Shown here: in pieces, positions 1-8,019 of the stretch
Layout of the letters: each line of letters opens with the position of its first letter
Position numbering within the stretch: the stretch's first letter is position 1
IMG/VR virus record: IMGVR_UViG_3300044451_000175
Coordinates: 1 to 64,000 of that record
Length of the DNA stretch: 64,000 nt
Reading direction: 5' to 3' (one strand)
Origin: a virus
Notes under the pieces: generated by a model
What the model was told of the DNA's origin: nothing
The model's input: only the letters and a program-made list of their open reading frames with translations
The model's database searches: none
Program-made: the position numbers and the translations under genes

Positions 1-622
1 GGATGCAGTGTCCCCCACCGCCGCTCCTGTAAAGAGGGCAGACGCCGTTGCTGTCTACGTTGGCAAAATCGTCGCCAACCATGATTCCGAGCGGGCAGCA
101 GAAGCCGAGGTTGATGGCTTGGCAGATCTCGTCAAACGAGTTGCACTTGTAAGCCATGAACAGCTTGAAGCGGGCCGCTTGGTTGTACGCCTCTTGCGGG
201 AACTGATTCTGGAACATCGCCCCACGCGGCAGAACCCCGTCTGGACAAGCTCCGTACCTCTTCAGCGACATCAAAGAACTGGAAATCATCGCGCCGGCAT
301 CGCGCCCGCCGTTGATCAGTCCGTAAATGAAGTAAGGGGTGAAGTTCTGAGTCGGGTTACCCTGCTGCTTCCAAACGAGTTCCATGCCGGACGCCGCGCC
401 GTGGCCGACGCACGAAGACGTGCTGCCCTGGTTCAGAATCCTGTTGTTGTACACCGGGGCGAGGTCGATTTCCCTCAACGCCGCTTGCGCGAATACTTGC
501 GAGCCGAAGTTGGCGAAGTCGTGGTTGTTGTCCGATGGGATGCAACCAAGAACGCGGTACTGCCCGTCGAATTTGATCGACGGCAGACGGCTGATCGATT
601 TTGGTCCGATTCCGAATACCAT
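1..622 (-). CDS. Papain-like (C1-type) cysteine peptidase, 3' end cut by window edge
   Basis: At least 207 residues are present; the frame runs off the left edge without a stop. Two papain-family signatures are in the right order: an N-Q-G-S-T-S-S-C-V-G-H-G stretch (oxyanion-hole Gln, then the catalytic Cys) near residue 70, and a G-G-G-G-H-C-I stretch at the edge, where papains carry the catalytic His. The predicted role is proteolysis; the substrate is unknown. There is no obvious signal peptide. The ATG follows 1 nt after the TAA of the upstream secreted-protein gene, so the two are probably co-transcribed and translationally coupled. The C-terminal Asn/Trp part is not visible. Confidence 0.75.
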   Translation of the reverse strand, partial: MVFGIGPKSISRLPSIKFDGQYRVLGCIPSDNNHDFANFGSQVFAQAALREIDLAPVYNNRILNQGSTSSCVGHGAASGMELVWKQQGNPTQNFTPYFIYGLINGGRDAGAMISSSLMSLKRYGACPDGVLPRGAMFQNQFPQEAYNQAARFKLFMAYKCNSFDEICQAINLGFCCPLGIMVGDDFANVDSNGVCPLYRSGGGGHCI

Positions 623-623
623 G

Positions 624-1361
624 TTACCTCACATACTTGTTGATGATGGTGATCACGTCCTGCTCCGTGTTCGGAACGCCGAGTTCGGAGGTGTTCAGCA
701 CCTGTCCGCTGGCGCTTTGCAAGATCATCGTGGGTTGCCCCCCGTTCTTGTTCACAAGACCGTCAAGCTTCTTGGTGGCGACGGTAGGGTTGCTCTTGTC
801 GTAAACTCTCAGGAACCCGCCTTTGTCCGCGATGGTCTTCCGCAGGCTGGCGTTGTTCAACAAAGCGGCCAGTTCCGGGGTCGCGTTGTTCAGATCGATC
901 ACGAAAGTCAGGTGGAACTTTCCTGCGACCGGCTGAGGCGGATTGGGGTTCGGGTTGGGATTCGGGTTCGGGTTGGGTGGTGGTTGGGGTCCGCTGACCA
1001 CAACCGAAGTTCTGACGAACTCGGTTTGTTTGCCGTCAACCAGACCGATGGCAAAGACGTTCACGACCACGCCCGGCGTCGTAGGCACCGATACGATGAT
1101 CGAGTTGTTCGTGTCGTTGGCGACGAACTTGACTTTGACGTTGCTTATGACCAGCCACTTGACGGTTCCTTTGCATTTCGCGGTGATACTAACGAAGCCC
1201 TCGTCCGGCGCGACAGTTTGATCGCCGGGGAGTTCGAGTCCTTCTACTTTGTTCACTGCCGCAGCCGGCAGCGGTGCGGCCGGTGGCTCTTGGGCGAAAG
1301 CGAGCGTTCCGGCACCAAGTAGCGTCAGAGCGAACAGAAAGGATCTGAGTCGTTTCATCAT
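624..1361 (-). CDS. Secreted two-domain protein with Pro-Asn repeat linker
   Basis: 245 residues. Residues 1-23 form a classical Sec signal peptide (Lys/Arg start, hydrophobic core, cleavage expected after Ala-Phe-Ala). Residues about 35-122 look like an Ig-like beta domain. A (Pro-Asn)n linker covers about 126-144, and a C-terminal alpha/beta domain follows (about 148-245) whose pattern resembles a thioredoxin fold without a CxxC motif. A strong GGAGG site precedes the first ATG. It is directly upstream of the papain-like gene, suggesting a secreted or surface pair. I do not recognise the family, and the domain readings are inference. Confidence 0.7.
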   Translation of the reverse strand: MMKRLRSFLFALTLLGAGTLAFAQEPPAAPLPAAAVNKVEGLELPGDQTVAPDEGFVSITAKCKGTVKWLVISNVKVKFVANDTNNSIIVSVPTTPGVVVNVFAIGLVDGKQTEFVRTSVVVSGPQPPPNPNPNPNPNPNPPQPVAGKFHLTFVIDLNNATPELAALLNNASLRKTIADKGGFLRVYDKSNPTVATKKLDGLVNKNGGQPTMILQSASGQVLNTSELGVPNTEQDVITIINKYVR

Positions 1362-1408
1362 GGGTTCCTCCTGTCGGGGTAATAACTGGAGTATCTATCC
1401 TCGTGAAT

Positions 1409-1437
1409 CAGATTTGTCAGTGTTGGGCTGCTATAAT
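1409..1437 (+). promoter_or_regulatory. Extended -10 promoter for the candidate small RNA
   Basis: TATAAT at 1432-1437 is preceded by TG one base away (extended -10). The -35 position (1409-1414, CAGATT) is weak. Transcription would start near 1444, just at the first hairpin of the candidate RNA. Confidence 0.5.
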
Positions 1438-1440
1438 GCA

Positions 1441-1599
1441 GTGTGCGGGTCGGTAATCCTGCACACCAACCGTCGATGTGTTTTCGGCGGGAGGCGTCAC
1501 GGCTGAATGGCTGTGTTCGTCGTTGGTTCTCCTTGTCAGTTGCCGCCGATGGGCAACTGGAACGACCGGCGGGATGGCTCGCCGGTCGTTCTTTTTTTT
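1441..1599 (+). ncRNA. Candidate structured small RNA ending in an intrinsic terminator
   Basis: The interval between the secreted-protein gene and hldE contains no convincing gene but has a run of hairpins: 1441-1449 with 1458-1466 (GTGTGC/GCACAC core), 1465-1470 with 1522-1527 (ACCAAC/GTTGGT), and 1537-1544 with 1552-1559 (CAGTTGCC/GGCAACTG), followed by a terminator. With the extended -10 just upstream this makes a plausible independent transcript of about 155 nt. The class is unknown. It could instead be a long leader of hldE, but the strong terminator argues against that. Confidence 0.45.
1561..1599 (+). terminator. Rho-independent terminator
   Basis: A perfect 11-bp stem (AACGACCGGCG with CGCCGGTCGTT) and an 8-nt loop are followed by eight T residues. 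It lies only 15 nt before the hldE start. Confidence 0.85.
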
Positions 1600-1614
1600 G
1601 ACTATTATCTAGGT

Positions 1615-2937
1615 ATGGATAAAGTCTCAGAGATAATCGACAGGTTCATTCGCGCCGACCTCGCCAAGACCTGCACAGTATCCGTCGTCGGCGACGTGAT
1701 GATTGACGAATACTACGACGTTTCGGTGGATCGGGTTTCCCCCGAATTTCCAATCAAGATCATGAAATCGCGGCACGACCGTTGCAGCCGGGTTCCCGGC
1801 GGCGCGGCGAACGTCGCGATGCAATTCACCAAGTTCAACACGCGGGTATATCTGACCGGCATCACAAGCCAGATTATGCCTTTGATGCCTCAGCGGTTCG
1901 TCAAGGAACACAGTCCCGTCGATTGCGGTCTGCCGATCCCGATCAAGAAGAGGTTTTACCAGGGCGACTTCCCAGTGGCCCGTTGGGACGTGGAGGAAAA
2001 GTTCTACGGCATGGGTGCCGACCACATCGGTTGGAAGTTCGATGATTTTGAACTCAAAGAATCGGATGTCACGGTTTTCAGCGATTACGACAAAGGGTTG
2101 TTTCACTCAGGTTGGCAAAAGAAGTTCCTGTCTGATCGCATTTCCATTGTGGACCCAAAGGGAGACTTGAGTCGGTGGTACGGCTGCACCGTTCTCAAAC
2201 CCAACTCCGTCGAAGCCAAGCAACTCACGGGCGAGGACGATTGGAAGCGACAGGCCGACAAGCTCCGAACGATTGTCGGGTGCCGGGACGTGGTGATTAC
2301 GCAGGGAGACAAGGGGGTGTGCGGACTGACGCCCGAAGGCTATTTCGAGTACCAGCCGCCGCACAAAGTCGGAGCGAACAGTGTAATTGGGGCGGGGGAC
2401 TGCTTCATCGCTTTCTTGGCGATGGCGATAGCTCACGGGATGACCACGGCCGAGGCTTCGACGGTTGCGTTCGAGGCCGGCGCGATCTACGTTCAAAGAA
2501 AACACAACCGGCCGTTAAAGCCGGCCGAACTGTTGTCGAAACGTTCTGGCGAGCAGATCGTCTTTACAAATGGCTGTTTCGACATACTCCACGCCGGACA
2601 CATCAGCACCCTCGAATTCGCTAAAAATCAGGGTGATATTCTTGTTGTCGGGGTGAATTCCGACGAGAGCATTCGACGCCTGAAAGGTGAAAAACGTCCC
2701 GTCAACAAACTCGAAGATCGGATGAAAGTCTTGTCGGCGATGAAGTATGTGGACTGTGTGATCCCGTTCGACGCGGACACACCGCTCGAACTGATCAAAT
2801 ACGTCCGGCCGGATATTGTGGTCAAGGGAGGCGATTACAAACCGGAAGACGTGGTCGGAAATGAACTGGCCGAGGTGATTATCGCGCCGGTCGTGAGCGG
2901 GTTGTCCACGACCGGCTTGATCAGCAAGCTCACTTAG
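1615..2937 (+). CDS. hldE: Bifunctional heptose-7-phosphate kinase / heptose-1-phosphate adenylyltransferase (HldE/RfaE-like)
   Basis: 440 residues in the usual HldE order. The N-terminal PfkB-type kinase (about 1-300) has V-V-G-D-V-M-I-D, a P-G-G-A-A-N-V-A substrate loop and the G-A-G-D-C-F anion-hole/catalytic Asp motif. The C-terminal nucleotidyltransferase (about 310-440) has T-N-G-C-F-D-I-L-H-A-G-H. HldE phosphorylates D-glycero-D-manno-heptose-7-phosphate and later adenylylates the 1-phosphate to make ADP-heptose for LPS core. The ATG at 1615 is chosen because the frame further upstream runs through the terminator; no good Shine-Dalgarno site is visible. In a phage it may feed surface-sugar remodelling together with the glycosyltransferases at 25.8-28.3 and 42 kb, or make an immune-signalling heptose metabolite; both are inference. 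Confidence 0.88.
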   Translation: MDKVSEIIDRFIRADLAKTCTVSVVGDVMIDEYYDVSVDRVSPEFPIKIMKSRHDRCSRVPGGAANVAMQFTKFNTRVYLTGITSQIMPLMPQRFVKEHSPVDCGLPIPIKKRFYQGDFPVARWDVEEKFYGMGADHIGWKFDDFELKESDVTVFSDYDKGLFHSGWQKKFLSDRISIVDPKGDLSRWYGCTVLKPNSVEAKQLTGEDDWKRQADKLRTIVGCRDVVITQGDKGVCGLTPEGYFEYQPPHKVGANSVIGAGDCFIAFLAMAIAHGMTTAEASTVAFEAGAIYVQRKHNRPLKPAELLSKRSGEQIVFTNGCFDILHAGHISTLEFAKNQGDILVVGVNSDESIRRLKGEKRPVNKLEDRMKVLSAMKYVDCVIPFDADTPLELIKYVRPDIVVKGGDYKPEDVVGNELAEVIIAPVVSGLSTTGLISKLT

Positions 2938-3259
2938 AGTGGTCGTGGTCGCAACACTTGCCGGCCTTCTTGCTTTTGCCGGGACACTTATCGCAGACGC
3001 AGTTCTCGCACTTACACTCGGTACAGCCGCAGTCTTTGCACCCGTCGCACTTGACGGCGACGGCCGCTTTCACCTTACCTGCGCACTTGGGGCATTTGCA
3101 GTTCTCGCACTTGCAGTCCTTGCAGTCGCACGGGTCGCAGTTGCAGCCTGCCTTGACGCCTAAGACCTTGTTGTGGACGACCGGGCAGTATTTCACCGCC
3201 GCGAAGGTGCCACCGACACCGAGGGCTAGTCCGAGGACTAGGATGAATAGGGTTCTCAT
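2930..3259 (-). CDS. Cysteine-rich membrane-anchored protein, probable metal binder
   Basis: 109 residues. An N-terminal hydrophobic segment (about 2-22) acts as signal or anchor. The rest has very dense Cys in C-x-C and C-x-x-C spacings (blocks around 38-60 and 70-100, such as CDCKDCKCENCKC), separated by an Ala/Lys/Val stretch, and ends in H-D-H. The composition resembles a metallothionein or a repeat-type metal-binding domain exported to the envelope. A GGAG site precedes the ATG. It converges on hldE with an 8-bp overlap. I know no named family for it, and the metal-binding role is inferred from composition only. Confidence 0.65.
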   Translation of the reverse strand: MRTLFILVLGLALGVGGTFAAVKYCPVVHNKVLGVKAGCNCDPCDCKDCKCENCKCPKCAGKVKAAVAVKCDGCKDCGCTECKCENCVCDKCPGKSKKAGKCCDHDHSK

Positions 3260-3367
3260 GTTTGCTCCTTTTGGTTTACGACGCGGCTGCGTCTACTGCC
3301 TGACGAAGATGTCGTAACAAGTTCGTCGCAGTCTCTACATACTGTAGTCGTGCCGGTCACAATTATT

Positions 3368-3643
3368 ATGGGCAAGAAACGCTACTCACGTCAACAGATT
3401 GCGAAGCTTTCAAGAGGGGGCTGCTATTTCTGCGGCGAGAGCAACTACGACCTTCTCGACGCCCACCGGGTCATTCCCGGTGCGGAGGGCGGGAAGTACA
3501 ACGATCACAACATACTGGTGATTTGTTCAAACTGCCACCGCCGCACTCATACGGGTTCGATCCGCATAGATAGGAAGTACCTTTCGACATCGGGGAAGTG
3601 GGTGCTTCACTGCTGGATCGACGGGGAAGAGAAATGGATCTAG
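3368..3643 (+). CDS. HNH endonuclease
   Basis: 91 residues. A C-Y-F-C-G zinc knuckle, then D-A-H-R-V-I-P-G-A-E-G-G-K-Y, then N-H-N-I-L and C-S-N-C-H-R-R-T-H give the complete HNH/zinc-ribbon signature. Such free-standing HNH enzymes in phages are commonly homing endonucleases. There is no Shine-Dalgarno site before the ATG. A TAACAA-17-CATACT promoter-like pair at 3315-3343 would give a very short leader. Confidence 0.8.
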   Translation: MGKKRYSRQQIAKLSRGGCYFCGESNYDLLDAHRVIPGAEGGKYNDHNILVICSNCHRRTHTGSIRIDRKYLSTSGKWVLHCWIDGEEKWI

Positions 3644-3653
3644 GAGTAGCATG

Positions 3654-3872
3654 ATGACTTTTTGGGAGTTCCTCGAAGCCGCACAGACCAAACGGGTCGC
3701 GATGTACGGCATCGGCAAGAACAAGCGGATGGACAGTTCGCGTTCGCCCGGTCGCCTCGGCGTCTTGTTCAAGGCTGTAAACCCGGCCGATCTGGGCGTG
3801 AAGGTCGTTTGGAACATGCAGGCCGGTAAAGTCGGCCAGAAACCTAAAACGAGTGGCGTCATTGGAAAGTAA
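3654..3872 (+). CDS. Small protein with capsid-targeting-like N-terminus
   Basis: 72 residues beginning MTFWEFLEAAQTKR, which fits the pattern F-x-[E/D/Q/N]-[F/W/Y]-[L/V/F] shared by eleven proteins here (see findings). The remainder is basic with no recognised domain. GGAG stands 7 nt before this ATG; an ATG 3 nt earlier is also possible. It probably is co-transcribed with the HNH gene. The cargo role is inferred from the motif only. Confidence 0.6.
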   Translation: MTFWEFLEAAQTKRVAMYGIGKNKRMDSSRSPGRLGVLFKAVNPADLGVKVVWNMQAGKVGQKPKTSGVIGK

Positions 3873-3936
3873 ACTATTCTGTCTCAGAAACATTCGGCTC
3901 AACCGTCTGTTGAATCACCCGAAAACCAAGATCCCG

Positions 3937-4083
3937 ATGGTCATGGACCGTACTGCGGCCGAGGGCATGCTCGCCGCGTGCCATGAGTATCTCGACGCTT
4001 CGGGCCTATCTTCAAGCAAGTCCGATTTCGTGATCGAGGAGGCGAATGCGGAAGTGTACCCAGTGCAACAAGAGAAAAGTTGA
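3937..4083 (+). CDS. Small unknown protein, start uncertain
   Basis: 48 residues from this ATG. The same frame is open back to a GTG at 3853, which would give 76 residues and overlap the previous gene. There is no clear ribosome-binding site at either start. Its end overlaps the next gene, which does have a strong site. It could be an unused frame. Confidence 0.3.
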   Translation: MVMDRTAAEGMLAACHEYLDASGLSSSKSDFVIEEANAEVYPVQQEKS

Positions 4084-4216
4084 CATGCGTCTCGCGGAAC
4101 TGCCTGTCAACGCGCCGCAGCAAGAACAGCCGAAACAGTCCGAACCCGCCGTCAAGTTCGTCCCCGACTACTCTTCGCAAGAACGCCAACGAATTCTGCG
4201 TGCCAGAATTCGCTGA
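4046..4216 (+). CDS. Small CxxC protein
   Basis: 56 residues: MRKCTQCNKRKVDM at the N-terminus (one CxxC knuckle, half a zinc ribbon), a Gln/Pro/Glu-rich middle and a basic tail ending in L-R-A-R-I-R. A perfect GGAGG site ends 5 nt before the ATG, which makes it more convincing than the overlapping frame. No family is recognised. Dimerisation around one zinc is conceivable. Confidence 0.6.
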   Translation: MRKCTQCNKRKVDMRLAELPVNAPQQEQPKQSEPAVKFVPDYSSQERQRILRARIR

Positions 4217-4234
4217 CCGTTCTCTGATACGGAC

Positions 4235-4840
4235 ATGATCTATACCGGAACCGATCTCAAAGTACGGATATGCAGCCGCCCGACGCACTACCACCATTGG
4301 ATGTCGTTCGCCTGCTACGCGAGCCTGTCGAGATACCTGCCGGACGCGAAAGTGGAGTTGGCGGTTCCGGGTCGTGCGAACTTTTTCTTCGACTGGGCCA
4401 GACGCTTCAAGATCCCCATAATTCAGAAACAAGAAATGTCTGTCCGCGAAGCGGCGAACGTGTGTTTGCCGATTGTCCCGCCGCCCGGAGCGTTCGGGGT
4501 TCTGGCGATTGCACCGGAGTGTATCGCGGTTCGACCCTTCGATTTGACGACGCCGAGTGTGGTCAACGAATCGGGTACGGCGTGCTTGTTTCGCGGCGGC
4601 GAAATGGTGGTGTCCAATTCGCTGTGCGGTTCGGCGCGTTCGGACGCCGCGTCTCCGTTCGCGGACGTGACTGATGGGGTCGGCCGTTTCGATCCGAAGA
4701 AATGGTCGGAAAAGACGGGTTGTTTTCTGTCGGAAGTAGATCTGTTTTCATCTGAAGGCATGAGTTCTACGGAGTGGGCCGTGATGAAAGAATGGAAGAA
4801 AACGGCGGCAGTCATTGCCACTCTTTTTGCCTCACGTTGA
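4235..4840 (+). CDS. Unknown protein, 201 residues
   Basis: I do not recognise this protein. It is a compact globular-looking sequence with an N-terminal half rich in aromatic and hydrophobic residues (T-H-Y-H-H-W-M-S-F, N-F-F-F-D-W-A-R-R) and a Ser-rich C-terminal half. No signal peptide is seen. There is no Shine-Dalgarno site; instead TGATAC stands 4 nt before the ATG, as at several other genes here (see findings), so it may be translated from a near-leaderless transcript. Confidence 0.6.
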   Translation: MIYTGTDLKVRICSRPTHYHHWMSFACYASLSRYLPDAKVELAVPGRANFFFDWARRFKIPIIQKQEMSVREAANVCLPIVPPPGAFGVLAIAPECIAVRPFDLTTPSVVNESGTACLFRGGEMVVSNSLCGSARSDAASPFADVTDGVGRFDPKKWSEKTGCFLSEVDLFSSEGMSSTEWAVMKEWKKTAAVIATLFASR

Positions 4841-4873
4841 CCGCCAAAAATCCAAACCAGAGCGAGGTTTACA

Positions 4874-5173
4874 ATGCCGATGTACGAATTCAAATGCAAA
4901 GATTGCGAAGCTAAATACGACGACATCACCAGTTACGACGACACGGAAGTGTACGCCGACGTGTTTTGCCCCAAGTGCAAATCGCCCAACAAAACAAGGC
5001 TTTTGAGCGTGTGCGCCCCCATCCCCAACACCAACTCTCACGACTACAGGTACTGGAAGAAACGCGAGTCTGATCGCGACTTGAGGCAGGCGGCTCAGGA
5101 CGCTCAAGGTTCGACGCCCTACAATGCGATTGACGACATCAGCAGTGGCGACTACTTCGGCGAAGTGAAATAA
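4874..5173 (+). CDS. FmdB-type zinc-ribbon protein
   Basis: 99 residues. M-P-M-Y-E-F-K-C-K-D-C at the N-terminus and F-C-P-K-C about 25 residues later match the FmdB/regulatory zinc-ribbon pattern (MPxYEFxCxxC, then CPxC). The C-terminal part is polar and probably disordered. Members of the family are often small regulators of unknown mechanism. GAGG precedes the ATG. Confidence 0.7.
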   Translation: MPMYEFKCKDCEAKYDDITSYDDTEVYADVFCPKCKSPNKTRLLSVCAPIPNTNSHDYRYWKKRESDRDLRQAAQDAQGSTPYNAIDDISSGDYFGEVK

Positions 5174-5186
5174 TTTGGGAAGATAC

Positions 5187-5216
5187 TTGCATTTGAAGGG
5201 GTAGTCAGTCTACGAT
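5187..5216 (+). promoter_or_regulatory. Sigma-70-type promoter of the prkA operon
   Basis: TTGCAT at 5187-5192, an 18-nt spacer, and TACGAT at 5211-5216. It lies about 100 nt before prkA, leaving a leader that contains short hairpins. Confidence 0.55.
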
Positions 5217-5315
5217 CATAAAGGTGACTGCTAATCGTCAACCCAATCCTTCAGGACAAGACGCTCATGAAGACCCACATCACCAAGACGGTCCAGCCGG
5301 TAATCAGGAGTCAAC

Positions 5316-7445
5316 ATGAACGAAGTTCCTACCAGCAACAAGGCCGTGTCTTTGCTGGACCGGGTAGCCGGTAAGTACGACAAGCGGCAGTTCCAGAAGC
5401 TCAACGAAGAGATGAGCTTCGGCGAATATCTGGAGATGGTCCAGAAGAACCCCCGCATCGTGCGTAACGCACACCAGCGTGTCTTCGACATGATCATGTC
5501 GAAGGGGTCGTACACCTTCGAGCGTTACCGCAAGACCCTGACCCACTACAACTTCTTCGATGACCCGGAAATCCCGATCTTCGACCTCGAAGAACCGCTC
5601 GATGAACTGGTGAAGTTCATCAAGGGTGCGGCCGGCGGGTTCGGCACCGAGAAGCGTGTTCTGCTCCTCCACGGCCCGGTAGGGTCGGCCAAGTCCACGA
5701 TCCTCCGCTTGCTCAAGCGGGGTCTGGAGAAGTACAGCCGCACCGACGAGGGCGCGTGGTACACCTTCAAGTGGGTCAACCTGCCGACCGGCTCGGACGG
5801 GATCTACACCCACACCGAAGACGAATGCCCGATGCACGAGGAACCCCTCAAGCTGATGTCGCTTGAGCGGAACCCCGGCGAAACCAAGTCCATGCGCGAA
5901 GCGTTCGTGGACGAACTCAACGTCACGCTGTTGGAGAGCGTGCCGGAAGAGAAACGGACCACACAGTACACGCTGCGGGTCAAGGGCGAACTGAACCCCC
6001 GCTGCAAGAAGTTCATGAGCGAACTGCTGAAGCGGTACGGCGGCGACTGGAAGCAGGTGGTCGAGAAGCACATCCGCGTGGTCCGCAAGGTTCACAGCGA
6101 GGCCGACCGCGTGGGCATCGCGACGTTCCAGCCGAAGGACGAGAAGAACCAAGACAGCACGGAACTGACGGGCGACATCAACTTCGCCAAGATCCCGCAC
6201 TTCGGTTCGGACAGTGATCCTCGCGCCTTTAACTTCGACGGAGAGTTCTGCGTCGGCAACCGGGGCATTGTCGAGTTCATCGAAATGCTCAAGTTGGAGA
6301 CGGCGTTCCTCTACGACCTCCTCGGAGCGTCCCAAGAGCAGAACATCAAGCCCAAGAAGTTCAGTCAGATCGGCGTGGACGAGATCATCATCGGCCACAC
6401 CAATCAAGCCGATTTCGACAAGCTCAAGAACAACCAGTTCATGGAAGCCCTCCGCGACCGGACGGTGAAGATCGACGTTCCCTACGTCACCCGCTGGAAG
6501 CACGAGATCAAGGTGCTGGAGCAGGACTACGGTTCCGGCAAGGTGCGTCAGCACGTTGCGCCACACACCCTCGAAATCGCCGCCCTGTGGGGCGTCCTGA
6601 CGCGGTTGCAGGACGACAAGGACGGCAAGATCGACCTGATCCAGAAGGCCGAACTGTACGACGGGAAGCTGCTTCCGGGGTGGACCGAGGACTCGGTCAA
6701 AGAACACATCATGAAGCACCCCGGCGAGGGCATGACGGGCGGCGTGAGCGTGCGGTACATCCAAGACAAGATCTCGAACTGCTTGTCGGCCCGCCACGAC
6801 TACATCAACTTCTTCATGGTCTTGAACGAGATCAAGGAAGGGTTGAGCAACCACAGCCTGATCACTCACAAGGACCAGATCAGCCGCTACCTGACGTGCG
6901 TGGAACTCTCCATCAAGAAGCTGGACGAGATCCTGAAGGCCGAGGTGCAACGCGCACTCGTCGGCGACGAGGACGCAATCGTCCGGCTGTGCGCCAACTA
7001 CATCGACAACGTGATGGCGTACATGTCGAAGGCGAAGGTGAAAAACAAGATCACCGGCCGCGACGAGCCGCCGGACGAGCGTCTGATGCGGAACATCGAG
7101 AGCCGCATCAAGATCCCCGATCAGGGGGCCGACGACTTCCGCCGGACCATCGCCGCGTTCATCGGCGATCTGGCCCACAAGAAGCAAGAGTTCAAGTGGG
7201 ACAGCAATCCGCTCCTCAAGAAAGCCCTCGAAGCGAAGCTCTACGAGGACACCAAAGACCACATCAAGCTGTCGGCCCTCAACGTGAGCGGTGCGACCGT
7301 GGTGCAGCCCGACCTGCAAGAAAAGATCGACGCGATCAAGACGCGGTTGATCAAACAGTACGGCTACAACGAGCAGTCGGCCAGTGACGTACTCGACTAC
7401 GTCGGCTCGATCTTCGCTCGCGGCGACCTCGCCGAGAAGGACTGA
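5316..7445 (+). CDS. prkA: PrkA-type serine protein kinase (YeaG family)
   Basis: 709 residues, slightly longer than E. coli YeaG. The N-terminal part contains the AAA/P-loop motif G-P-V-G-S-A-K-S-T (near residue 120) and the C-P-M-H-E-E-P-L region typical of PrkA; the C-terminal half carries the kinase-like region of the family. PrkA proteins are Ser/Thr kinases or AAA proteins tied to starvation, nitrogen stress and sporulation in hosts. It starts an operon prkA - two small genes - yeaH - spoVR, the same partner set as the bacterial yeaG-yeaH-ycgB genes. A clear site precedes the ATG. In a phage it may hold the host in a stress-adapted state; this is inference. Confidence 0.88.
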   Translation: MNEVPTSNKAVSLLDRVAGKYDKRQFQKLNEEMSFGEYLEMVQKNPRIVRNAHQRVFDMIMSKGSYTFERYRKTLTHYNFFDDPEIPIFDLEEPLDELVKFIKGAAGGFGTEKRVLLLHGPVGSAKSTILRLLKRGLEKYSRTDEGAWYTFKWVNLPTGSDGIYTHTEDECPMHEEPLKLMSLERNPGETKSMREAFVDELNVTLLESVPEEKRTTQYTLRVKGELNPRCKKFMSELLKRYGGDWKQVVEKHIRVVRKVHSEADRVGIATFQPKDEKNQDSTELTGDINFAKIPHFGSDSDPRAFNFDGEFCVGNRGIVEFIEMLKLETAFLYDLLGASQEQNIKPKKFSQIGVDEIIIGHTNQADFDKLKNNQFMEALRDRTVKIDVPYVTRWKHEIKVLEQDYGSGKVRQHVAPHTLEIAALWGVLTRLQDDKDGKIDLIQKAELYDGKLLPGWTEDSVKEHIMKHPGEGMTGGVSVRYIQDKISNCLSARHDYINFFMVLNEIKEGLSNHSLITHKDQISRYLTCVELSIKKLDEILKAEVQRALVGDEDAIVRLCANYIDNVMAYMSKAKVKNKITGRDEPPDERLMRNIESRIKIPDQGADDFRRTIAAFIGDLAHKKQEFKWDSNPLLKKALEAKLYEDTKDHIKLSALNVSGATVVQPDLQEKIDAIKTRLIKQYGYNEQSASDVLDYVGSIFARGDLAEKD

Positions 7446-7510
7446 TCGCGGAAAGTCCCCCGTCAACTTCGACGGGGGACTCCCTACGGGTTTTTACGAG
7501 AGGTACACGA

Positions 7511-7756
7511 ATGAAAAAGTACATCTGCGACATTACCGGCAAAGAAGTTTCGGGTTCAGATTACGTCGAAGTTCGGACATACAATTCAAACTCTCGTGAC
7601 CGACACGGCGACCTGATTTCATTCAAAGTGGAAGGATTCGACAGGGAACTCGAACCCGAACTGGAACAACTCTATCGGGACGCGGATAGGGCCGCTGACA
7701 AGGCCAAAACCGAGTTCATCGAAAAGGCACTCGCCCGGCTCCGCAAGGGCAAGTGA
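7511..7756 (+). CDS. Small unknown protein inside the prkA operon
   Basis: 81 residues, with a short beta-type N-terminus (K-Y-I-C-D-I-T-G-K-E-V) followed by a charged amphipathic helix (about 40-78, Glu/Arg/Ala-rich, coiled-coil-like). An inverted repeat lies between prkA and this gene (CCCCCGTCAACTTCGACGGGGG type, 7456-7480) and may be an attenuator or processing site. No family is recognised. Its place between prkA and yeaH suggests a function linked to them. Confidence 0.65.
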   Translation: MKKYICDITGKEVSGSDYVEVRTYNSNSRDRHGDLISFKVEGFDRELEPELEQLYRDADRAADKAKTEFIEKALARLRKGK

Positions 7757-7766
7757 CGAGGAATCA

Positions 7767-8009
7767 ATGTCCACACCCGCCGCTGCCAACCCGTGGTTGG
7801 GACGCAAGTTCAACCGCGACATGTTGGAGAAGATCAAAGAGAAGTTTCTAGACGCCTGGGAGGACGACGAGACTTACGGTCACGTCGCCGCCCGTCTAGA
7901 TTCCGATCTATTGGACTTCTTCTTCAACTGTCGGATTGAAGAAGTTGACGAAGACGACGACGACACCATGATCGTCAAGTTCCGTATTCCGCCGGCCAGC
8001 GGCACATGA
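7767..8009 (+). CDS. Small acidic unknown protein inside the prkA operon
   Basis: 80 residues. It has a basic N-terminal part with a helix (about 18-45) and an acidic patch, E-V-D-E-D-D-D-D-T, near 62-70. It is 10 nt after the previous gene and 10 nt before yeaH, each with GAGG-type sites, so it belongs to the operon. No family is recognised. Confidence 0.65.
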   Translation: MSTPAAANPWLGRKFNRDMLEKIKEKFLDAWEDDETYGHVAARLDSDLLDFFFNCRIEEVDEDDDDTMIVKFRIPPASGT

Positions 8010-8019
8010 GGAGAAAACA

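Noticed and set aside
384-1322. 312-codon plus-strand frame over the peptidase and secreted-protein genes
   Set aside because: The minus-strand frames have signal peptide, catalytic motifs and GGAGG; the plus frame has none.
1507-1614. Earlier GTG/ATG start of hldE
   Set aside because: It would place the coding region over a strong intrinsic terminator; ATG 1615 fits the kinase domain start.
5304-7466. 720-codon open frame antisense to prkA
   Set aside because: It mirrors the real gene; GC-rich third positions give long antisense frames, and the amino-acid make-up (Val/Leu/Asp repeats) is typical of a shadow.
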